This document shows, piece after piece, positions 1-5,116 of a stretch of DNA of 5,116 nt. How positions within the stretch are numbered: position 1 is the stretch's first letter; every line of letters begins with the position of its first letter. A model generated the notes under the pieces. That model worked only from the letters and a program-made list of their open reading frames with translations, ran no database searches and was not told where the DNA came from. Both the position numbers and the translations under genes were made by a program. This stretch comes from an uncultured Clostridia bacterium (GTDB lineage Bacteria; Bacillota; Clostridia; Christensenellales; Borkfalkiaceae), in assembly GCA_947629725.1 (NCBI GenBank), contig CANREU010000116.1:1-5116 (forward strand). Direction: 5' to 3'.

Positions 1-143
1 TCTATTTCCCCGCCGAGCGCGAGAACCGCTATATCAGCTCCACGCTCGTAAAGAATTGCATCGCGTTCGGGAAGCCCTTCGAGGCATACGTTCCCGCCGC
101 CGTCTACGAATATATCCTGAGAGGCCGAGAGAACCATGTTTGA
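1..143 (+). CDS. coaD: Phosphopantetheine adenylyltransferase, C-terminal end (partial)
   Basis: This is the last 46 codons of a gene that begins before the window; the frame starts at base 3 and ends at TGA 141-143. The enzyme transfers AMP from ATP to 4'-phosphopantetheine, giving dephospho-CoA, the penultimate step of coenzyme A synthesis in the cytoplasm. The visible sign is ISSTLVK at fragment residues 11-17, the second nucleotidyltransferase signature (ISSS/TLVK in CoaD, ISSTxxR in the wider superfamily). It is followed by a helix and then by PAAVYEYI, which matches the 'P..V...L' ending typical of CoaD. E. coli CoaD has the equivalent FISSSLVKEV near its C-terminus. The catalytic N-terminal (H/T)xGH motif lies outside the window, so the assignment rests on this tail alone. 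The stop codon lies inside the next gene (8-base overlap), suggesting co-transcription and coupled translation. Confidence 0.85.
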   Translation, partial: YFPAERENRYISSTLVKNCIAFGKPFEAYVPAAVYEYILRGRENHV

Positions 144-1164
144 AAAGCAGATCCGCCTGCCCTCCGCAGAGGAGATCATCGCGGAGAATCCCGTTCCGAA
201 GCGGCTTGCCGCCGTCAAGAGGGAGCGCGACAGGCTCGCGACGGACGTCATCACGGGCAAGTCGGACAAGATGCTCGTGATCGTGGGACCCTGTTCCGCG
301 CATGAACCCGCGCCCGTCCTCGAATATGTGCGCCGTCTCGGGGAGCTGAACGAGAAAGTGGGCGAAAAGCTCGTTCTGATCCCCCGTATCTACACGGCGA
401 AGCCGCGCACCCGCGGCGTGGGCTACAAGGGAATGTTCTCCCAGCCCGATCCCGAGCATAAGGAGGATACCCTCCGCGGGATCCGCACGATCCGCGAGCT
501 TCTCCTCACCGCGATCGCGGAATCCGGTCTCTCCGCCGCCGACGAGATGCTCTATCCCGAGAACTACGCCTACGTCGAGGATCTCCTCACCTACGTCGCC
601 ATCGGCGCGCGGTCGAGCGAGAACCAGATGCACCGCTTGGTCTCGAGCGGGATCGAGCTCCCCGTGGGGATCAAGAACCCCATGAGCGGGTCCATTCCCG
701 TCCTCATCAATTCCATCTTCGCGGCGCAGAGTGCGCAGGTCTTCAAATACCACAACTATCAGGTACAGACGGGGGGCAACCCCTTCGCCCACGCCGTCCT
801 CCGCGGGCGGGTGGACAACTACGGCAACGACATCCCCAACTACCACTACGAGACGGTGATGCAGGTCGCGGAGAGCTATGCCGCGGCGGGCGGGCAACTC
901 CACAACCCCGCCGTCATCATCGACTCCAACCACTCCAACTCGGGGAAGAAGCACCGCCAGCAGATCAGGATCGTGGAGGAGGTGCTCCAGAACAGAAATT
1001 ACGACGCCGACTTCCGCAAGATCGTGAAGGGATTCATGATCGAGAGCTTCATCGTGGAGGGGTGCCAGAGCCGCGACATCGTCTACGGGCAGTCCATCAC
1101 CGATCCCTGCCTCGGCTGGGAGGACACCGAGCGGCTCATTTACGACATCGCGGAGAAAGTGTGA
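136..1164 (+). CDS. aroF: 3-deoxy-7-phosphoheptulonate (DAHP) synthase, type I-alpha (AroF/G/H class)
   Basis: This enzyme condenses phosphoenolpyruvate with erythrose 4-phosphate to form DAHP, the entry step of the shikimate pathway. The 342 residues are close to the usual 350 of E. coli AroG, and the whole (beta/alpha)8 barrel is present. Visible motifs are GPCS (metal ligand Cys53), KPRT (Arg91), GYKG (Lys98), GARSSENQ (Arg159), VGIKN (Lys180), LRG (Arg223), DSNHSNS (His266), MIES (Glu303) and SITD (Asp323). By alignment to AroG from memory, Cys53, His266, Glu303 and Asp323 are the four metal ligands, and the Arg/Lys residues bind PEP and sugar phosphate; none is missing. ATG 136 is chosen because the protein then aligns from its N-terminus; an AGAGG at 120-124 is a modest ribosome binding site 11 bases upstream. 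It overlaps coaD by 8 bases and sits one base before pheA. Members of this class are usually feedback-inhibited by an aromatic amino acid. Which one applies here cannot be read, so the symbol marks the class and not a specific orthologue. Confidence 0.95.
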   Translation: MFEKQIRLPSAEEIIAENPVPKRLAAVKRERDRLATDVITGKSDKMLVIVGPCSAHEPAPVLEYVRRLGELNEKVGEKLVLIPRIYTAKPRTRGVGYKGMFSQPDPEHKEDTLRGIRTIRELLLTAIAESGLSAADEMLYPENYAYVEDLLTYVAIGARSSENQMHRLVSSGIELPVGIKNPMSGSIPVLINSIFAAQSAQVFKYHNYQVQTGGNPFAHAVLRGRVDNYGNDIPNYHYETVMQVAESYAAAGGQLHNPAVIIDSNHSNSGKKHRQQIRIVEEVLQNRNYDADFRKIVKGFMIESFIVEGCQSRDIVYGQSITDPCLGWEDTERLIYDIAEKV

Positions 1165-1165
1165 T

Positions 1166-1969
1166 ATGGGGGAGAATGTGAAGATCGCCTGCCTGGGTCC
1201 TGCGGGGAGCTACTCCGAACTCGCGGCGCAAAAGATGAGAATGGGGTGCGATATTTCCCTCTGCTACACCTTCGCGGAGGCCGTGGAGCGCCTCCTCTCG
1301 GGGGCGGCGGACTACGCCGTGCTCCCCGTGCAGAACGCCTTAAACGGCGGCGTTTTGCCCGTTTTGGACCTGCTCGAAAAGAAGGAGGTCTTCGGGATCG
1401 AGGAGTATCTTCTCCCCATCGACCACCGTCTCGCCACCCTCGAAGGGGTGAAGACGGAGGACATCGACACGATCTATTCCCACGATCAGGCGCTCTCGCA
1501 GTGCGGGGAATTTTTGCGCGCCCGTTTCCCGCGGGCAAGGCGGGTCGCCGTCGCCTCGACGGCGGAGAGCCTCGAAAAGCTCGACGGGCATTCGGCGGGG
1601 ATCGTCGGCGCGCACATCCAAAGGGAGGGGGTCGTCCTCTCGCCCGAGAACATTGCGGACGCGCGCCAGAACTTCACCCGTTTCCTCCTCGTGCGGCGGG
1701 GCGGGGCGGAGGAAGTGCGCAGCGCGATGGTGTTCCTCTGCGCGGTGTGCGCGCACGAGCCGGGGTCCCTCCTCGGTCTCCTCAAAATTTTCCAGCGATA
1801 TTCCCTCAACCTCACCCGTATCGAGTCCCGCCCCGTGAAGGAGGCGTTCGGCAAATACCGCTTCTTCATCGAGTTTGCGGGGGACCTTTTGGGCGACAGG
1901 GTGAAGCGCGCCCTTGCGGACGCCCGCGCCTACTGCTCGCAGTTCAAACTGCTCGGCGCATACGGTTAA
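1166..1969 (+). CDS. pheA: Prephenate dehydratase with C-terminal ACT domain
   Basis: Prephenate dehydratase converts prephenate to phenylpyruvate, the precursor of phenylalanine. At 267 residues it is a stand-alone enzyme with no chorismate mutase domain fused in front, unlike E. coli PheA. The catalytic domain spans about residues 5-178: GPAGSYSE (11-18), the substrate motif PVQNALNGG (54-62), SHDQALSQC (105-113) and NFTRF (169-173), where Thr171 matches the catalytic Thr278 of E. coli. The ACT domain covers about 187-265, with EPGSLL (198-203) and IESRP (219-223), the two motifs that form the phenylalanine site in this family, so feedback inhibition by phenylalanine is likely. The motif usually written PIENS/T reads PVQNA, a substitution of Glu and Ser/Thr (Gln56, Ala58). 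ATG 1166 follows the aroF stop by one base, with GGAG at 1152-1155 inside aroF, so the two are probably translated from one message. Confidence 0.92.
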   Translation: MGENVKIACLGPAGSYSELAAQKMRMGCDISLCYTFAEAVERLLSGAADYAVLPVQNALNGGVLPVLDLLEKKEVFGIEEYLLPIDHRLATLEGVKTEDIDTIYSHDQALSQCGEFLRARFPRARRVAVASTAESLEKLDGHSAGIVGAHIQREGVVLSPENIADARQNFTRFLLVRRGGAEEVRSAMVFLCAVCAHEPGSLLGLLKIFQRYSLNLTRIESRPVKEAFGKYRFFIEFAGDLLGDRVKRALADARAYCSQFKLLGAYG

Positions 1970-2830
1970 AGAAGAAGGGCGAAGAGATAGCACACGCCGC
2001 CCGCAACGAGCCCCTGCGCCGCCTTTACGGCGAGGAAGGGGAGGGGTTTTACGCCCGCGCCCTTCAAAAAGGCGAGCTGCTGGACGAGCACGCACGCCCC
2101 GCCGAAGGTCGTGAGAAAGGCCGCCGCGGCGAGGCGGACAGGGGAGAGTTCCGAAGAGAGGAGCTTGCAGCCGCAGGTCATCTCGAGGAGCCCGCGGAGG
2201 AGCCCCTCAAGAACGGGGAAGCGGGAGAGCCCGAGAAGATCGAAGTCGGAGAGCATCTGCCCGAAGGCGTAGAAAAGGGCGATGGAGCCTCCCACGGCGA
2301 GGACGGAGAGGACCGCCTGCGCGATGAGGTCGTCCCCACGCGCGGGAGGAAGGCGGGGCGGAGAGACGGGAGCCTTTTTCCCGATCCCGAGAAGGAGGGA
2401 AACCGTCCACACCCCTAAAAGGTGGGAGGAAAAGAGCACCCACCCCGCGGCGGGGCTCGAAAACATGCGCGCCCCCACGGCGCCCACGAGGAACATGGGG
2501 CCCGAAGTCGTCGCAAGGCATGCGGCGCGGAAGAGCTCTTCGTTTGAAACGGCGCCCGTCTTTTTGAGCTCGGCAAGGACGCGCGCCCCCACGGAAGAGT
2601 TTCGCGGGCCTTGAAAGCAGGGCGGAAAATCTGAAAAAGAGCCCGCTTCCCGTGAGGATCGCGGAGAGCACGAGAAAGGGGAACACGGCGGGGAGCACGC
2701 TCGCCGCCCATAGAGAGATCCCCTCGCGCACGCTCTCGGTGTAGCGGAGGGGAAAGCATAAAAACAGGATCATCGCGGCAAGGGAGAGGAGCGCAGGCGC
2801 CACTCCGGCAAGACGTCGTAAGGTTGCCAT
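1966..2830 (-). pseudogene. ylbJ: YlbJ-family sporulation integral membrane protein, frame broken near 2593
   Basis: The family consists of polytopic membrane proteins with nucleoside-recognition (Gate) domains; in B. subtilis YlbJ is made in the mother cell and is needed for proper spore cortex and heat resistance. The N-terminal part runs from ATG 2830 to about 2594 (79 codons) and holds a first hydrophobic segment (about residues 9-27) and the conserved SVLPAVFPFLVLSAIL stretch. The frame then has to shift by one base. The rest (VGARVLAELKK to the stop at 1966) is open for 208 codons and carries SGPMFLVGAVG, LLEMTCGCK, FLTTFGGACV and several hydrophobic segments, as in intact members. At the junction the family normally has about 17-20 more residues (an LF..PG.G..........SGYP.GA-like segment), which I do not find in any frame, so a deletion whose length is not a multiple of three is the best explanation. 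Total coding content is about 287 residues against about 400 in B. subtilis. The two halves are otherwise undamaged, so the lesion is recent or is an assembly error. Upstream of ATG 2830 there is only a poor ribosome binding site. Confidence 0.8.
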
Positions 2831-2850
2831 CGCCTATTCTTACGCCGCAG

Positions 2851-2857
2851 AAGGAGG
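2851..2857 (+). promoter_or_regulatory. Strong Shine-Dalgarno sequence of the patatin-like gene
   Basis: AAGGAGG lies 4 bases before ATG 2862 and is the best ribosome binding site in the window. It fixes the start of the patatin-like gene and implies that this gene is translated independently and not by coupling. It lies in the 31-base gap between two divergent genes. Confidence 0.85.
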
Positions 2858-2861
2858 AATT

Positions 2862-3659
2862 ATGAAGAAAAAATTGGGACTTTGCCTCGGCGCGGGCGGT
2901 GCGCGCGGTGTGGCGCACATCGGCTTTTTGCAGGCGATGGAGGAAGAGGGGATCCATGCGGACTACGTCTCGGGATGCTCGATGGGCTCGATCGTCGGCG
3001 CGTGCTACAGCGCGGGGGTCTCTCCCGAAAAGATGAAGGAGACGGTGCTCGGGCTCAAACTCAACGACATCGCCACCCTCAACCTCAACCCCCTCCACAA
3101 GAACGGGCTGATGCGCATGGATAAGGCGCGCAAACTCATCGTCTCCCTCATCGGCGGCGAGAAGAACTTCCACGAACTTCCCACCCCCTTCCGCTGTGTG
3201 ACGACCGACCTCATCCGCGGCGAGACGGTTGTTCTGAAAGAGGGGAACGTCGCCGATTCGGTGCTCGCTTCGAGCTGCATCCCCGGCGTCTTCACCCCCA
3301 TCACCCTCGGGCAGTATGAGATGCTCGTCGACGGCTGCGTCCTCGAGCGCGTGCCCACCCTCGAACTCAAGCGGATGGGCTCGGAGGTCATCGTCGCGGT
3401 CGACGTGCTCGGCAACCTCCCGTATTCCAAAGAGGCCTCGGGGCAGCTCATCAACACCCTGCTCCGCTGTATCGACATCGTGGACACCCGCTCCACCGAG
3501 CGCAAGAGGAAGGAACGCGAATACGTCGACCTGTGGCTGGAGCCCGCCCTCGGCGACATGGACCAATACCGTCTCAAAGATTTCGAGTTCGCCCTCGAAA
3601 AGGGCTACGAGCTCGGCAAGGAAAATGCCCCCAAGATCAAGGAACTGATCGGCGCGTAA
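2862..3659 (+). CDS. Patatin-like phospholipase family protein (YlbK/RssA type)
   Basis: Patatin-like proteins are serine acyl hydrolases with a Ser-Asp dyad, acting on phospholipids or other acyl esters; the substrate of the bacterial YlbK/RssA subgroup is not established. The 265-residue protein shows the glycine-rich oxyanion-hole motif GAGGARG (10-16), the nucleophile elbow GCSMG (38-42, Ser40) followed by SIVGA, and the dyad aspartate in VDG (156-158, Asp157). ASSCIPGVFTPI (136-147) is also typical of the family. There is no signal peptide or membrane segment, so it is probably cytoplasmic or peripheral to the membrane. The length is close to that of B. subtilis YlbK, which also sits next to ylbJ, so orthology is likely but inferred. 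Rich codon use matches its neighbours. It ends one base before rarA, with which it probably forms an operon; it diverges from ylbJ across 31 bases, so its promoter must lie within the 5' part of ylbJ or in that gap. Confidence 0.93.
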   Translation: MKKKLGLCLGAGGARGVAHIGFLQAMEEEGIHADYVSGCSMGSIVGACYSAGVSPEKMKETVLGLKLNDIATLNLNPLHKNGLMRMDKARKLIVSLIGGEKNFHELPTPFRCVTTDLIRGETVVLKEGNVADSVLASSCIPGVFTPITLGQYEMLVDGCVLERVPTLELKRMGSEVIVAVDVLGNLPYSKEASGQLINTLLRCIDIVDTRSTERKRKEREYVDLWLEPALGDMDQYRLKDFEFALEKGYELGKENAPKIKELIGA

Positions 3660-3660
3660 C

Positions 3661-4968
3661 ATGGATCTCTTCGATTTCAACGACAACGAGGAGAAGGCGA
3701 AGCCGCTCGCCGAGCGGATGCGCGCCTCCACCCTCAAAGAGTTCGTGGGACAAAAGCACATCGTGGCGGAGGGGTCCCTCCTCCGCCGCGCCATCTCGCT
3801 CGACCGTCTCGGCAGCTGCATCTTTTGGGGACCTCCCGGGTGCGGCAAGACGACGCTCGCCCACGTCATCGCCTCGCAGACCAACGGCGAGTTCATCAAA
3901 CTCAACGCGGTCAACGCGGGGGTCGCCGACGTAAAGAAAGCGGTGGATAAGGCGCGCGACAACCTCAAAATGTTCGGCAAGCGCACCTATCTCATGCTCG
4001 ACGAATGCCATCGCTTCAACAAGACCCAGTCCGACTCCTTGCTTCCCGCGATCGAGCAGGGGACCATTCTCTTCATCGGCTCGACGACGGAGAACCCCTA
4101 TGCCTCCATGACGCCCGCGATCGTCTCCCGCTGCCGCGTCTTCGAGTTTCTGCCCCTCACGGAGGGGGAGATCCGCGAAGCGCTCGAGCGCGCCCTCTCG
4201 GATAAGCGCAAGGGGCTCGGGGAGTACGGCGCGACGGTGGACGGCGACGCCCTCGACCACCTCGCCCGCACCGCGGGAGGGGACCTCCGCACGGCGTATA
4301 ACGCCCTCGAGCTCGCCGTCCTCACCACCCCGCCCGACGGGGAGGGACGGGTGCACGTCCGCCTCTCCGACGCGGAACAGTCCATCCAGCGCAAGGCGCT
4401 CTCCTACAACGAGGACCTGTATTACGACATCCTCTCGGCGTTCTGCAAGTCCCTCCGCGGGAGCGACTCAAACGCCGCCCTCTACTATGCCTACCGCCTC
4501 ATCGAGGGCGGGTGCGACCCGCTGCTCATCATACGGCGGCTCATCGCGCACTCGGCGGAGGATGTGGGCATGGCGGACCCCCGCGCCCTCCTCATGGCGA
4601 CGGCCGCACTCACGGCCTTCAAGAACATGGGCGCGCCCGAGGGGCTCATCCCCCTCTCGGAGGCAATTATCTATGTTTGCGAGGCGGAAAAGAGCAACTC
4701 CGTCGTGATGGCGATGGGGGAGGCGCAGAAGGACGCGCGCGACACGCGGGACGACGACGTCCCCAAATACCTCCGCGACAATTCCTACGGCAGCGCGGAG
4801 ATGAAGGCGGACAGCAAGAAGTATAAATACCCCCACAACTACGGCGGCTGGGTGGAGCAGCAATACCTCCCCGACTCGCTGAAAGACAGGGTGTATTATC
4901 ACCCCTCCGACCACGGCTATGAAAAGACGGTGAAGGAGATCCGCCTGAAAAAGGGCATGAAGAAGTGA
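3661..4968 (+). CDS. rarA: Replication-associated recombination protein A (RarA/MgsA), AAA+ ATPase
   Basis: RarA is the bacterial relative of eukaryotic Mgs1/WRNIP1, a tetrameric DNA-dependent ATPase acting at stalled forks and in recombination, with contacts to SSB in studied species. The 435 residues match the usual length. Domains in order: N-terminal lead with PLAERMR and L.EFVGQ (16-31), Walker A GPPGCGKT (57-64), Walker B LMLDECHRF (111-119; most homologues have DEIHRF), sensor 1 STTENP (141-146), the SRCRVFEF segment with the probable arginine finger (156-163), and sensor 2 GGDLR (206-210). The MgsA C-terminal oligomerisation region follows: LYYDILSAFCKSLRGSD (253-269), GGCDPLLIIRRLI (283-295), SAEDVGMADP (298-307), EKSNSVVMA (343-351) and VPKYLRD (367-373). 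All nucleotide-binding residues are present. ATG 3661 follows the patatin stop by one base; the nearest purine-rich stretch, AAGGA at 3639-3643, is 17 bases away, so initiation probably depends on translation of the upstream gene. Confidence 0.97.
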   Translation: MDLFDFNDNEEKAKPLAERMRASTLKEFVGQKHIVAEGSLLRRAISLDRLGSCIFWGPPGCGKTTLAHVIASQTNGEFIKLNAVNAGVADVKKAVDKARDNLKMFGKRTYLMLDECHRFNKTQSDSLLPAIEQGTILFIGSTTENPYASMTPAIVSRCRVFEFLPLTEGEIREALERALSDKRKGLGEYGATVDGDALDHLARTAGGDLRTAYNALELAVLTTPPDGEGRVHVRLSDAEQSIQRKALSYNEDLYYDILSAFCKSLRGSDSNAALYYAYRLIEGGCDPLLIIRRLIAHSAEDVGMADPRALLMATAALTAFKNMGAPEGLIPLSEAIIYVCEAEKSNSVVMAMGEAQKDARDTRDDDVPKYLRDNSYGSAEMKADSKKYKYPHNYGGWVEQQYLPDSLKDRVYYHPSDHGYEKTVKEIRLKKGMKK

Positions 4969-5032
4969 CCTGTTCTTTCCTCTTTTGAAGAAGGAGAGCG
5001 TAAAAATCCGACCCCATATAGCGATTTTGAAG

Positions 5033-5069
5033 AAAACACGCCGCCGCACTCCTGCCGCGGCGTGTTTTT
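5033..5069 (+). terminator. Intrinsic (Rho-independent) terminator after rarA
   Basis: A perfect 12-base inverted repeat pairs 5033-5044 (AAAACACGCCGC) with 5057-5068 (GCGGCGTGTTTT) around a 12-base loop, and the right arm runs into a T tract at 5065-5069. It begins 64 bases after the rarA stop codon. The A run on its left side gives it a short T tract on the minus strand too, so it could also stop transcription arriving from the right. Confidence 0.9.
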
Positions 5070-5116
5070 GTGCACTCTTGCCTTTTCCTCGAGGATGCCG
5101 CCCCTTGCTTCCCCCC

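Noticed and set aside
34..954. Long open frame on the minus strand opposite aroF (306 codons)
   Set aside because: It lies wholly opposite a gene with all its catalytic residues. Its protein is Val/Asp/Gly/Arg-rich as expected from antisense reading of GC-rich codons, and it shows no known motif.
1939..1952. Inverted repeat GCAGTTCAAACTGC near the end of pheA as a possible terminator
   Set aside because: The stem is only 5-6 base pairs, it lies inside coding sequence, and no T tract follows on either strand.
1246..2418. 390-codon plus-strand open frame running from inside pheA through the region opposite ylbJ
   Set aside because: The first part is a shifted reading of pheA and the second an antisense reading of ylbJ. 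The product is rich in Arg, Gly and Glu, without a motif.
2824..2840. TTGCCA and TATTCT before the patatin gene as a sigma-A type promoter
   Set aside because: The two hexamers are only a few bases apart instead of about 17, and nothing like a -35 box stands at the right distance from TATTCT.
2415..3986. 523-codon open frame on the minus strand across the patatin gene, the start of rarA and part of ylbJ
   Set aside because: It covers three genes of known families in other frames, has low-complexity composition and no recognisable domain. Long antisense frames are common at this G+C content.
3993..4017. RarA Walker B reads DECH in place of the usual DEIH, considered as a defect
   Set aside because: The catalytic Asp-Glu pair is kept and the Ile to Cys change is a mild one in a variable position; the rest of the ATPase is intact.
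5070..5116. Possible start or end of another gene after the terminator, including ATG at 5095
   Set aside because: Only 47 bases remain, GAGG touches the ATG without spacing, and no frame on either strand is long enough to judge.

Overview
The window reads as a stretch of GC-rich bacterial chromosome (roughly 60% G+C by eye), densely packed with genes and with no mobile element, RNA gene or CRISPR array that I can see. A homologue of the sporulation membrane protein YlbJ, lying between a coaD end and a YlbK-like patatin gene, points to the Bacillota (Firmicutes), most likely a high-GC member of the Clostridia. A closer placement is not supported by the sequence alone.

Left block, plus strand, 1-1969: the last 46 codons of coaD (phosphopantetheine adenylyltransferase, coenzyme A synthesis) overlap the start of a type I-alpha DAHP synthase gene (aroF class). 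One base after that gene ends comes pheA, a stand-alone prephenate dehydratase with a C-terminal ACT domain. The last two encode the first committed step of the shikimate pathway and the phenylalanine-specific branch step. No chorismate mutase, prephenate dehydrogenase or other shikimate gene is in view.

Middle block, minus strand, 1966-2830: ylbJ, convergent with pheA and overlapping its stop codon. Its reading frame is broken near 2593. The N-terminal quarter is in one frame and the rest in another, and about 17-20 residues of the family's conserved segment appear to be missing at the junction. It is annotated as a probable pseudogene, although an assembly or sequencing error is possible.

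Right block, plus strand, 2862-4968: a patatin-like phospholipase gene (YlbK type) with a strong ribosome binding site, followed one base later by rarA (mgsA), the AAA+ ATPase of stalled-fork and recombination maintenance. A strong intrinsic terminator at 5033-5069 closes this unit. The last 47 bases hold nothing I can identify.

The order coaD, ylbJ, ylbK-like gene recalls the cluster known from Bacillus, here with aroF-pheA between coaD and ylbJ. The genes belong to known families, and I do not see a new system. The points most worth a second look are the broken ylbJ and the unusual active-site motif of the prephenate dehydratase.
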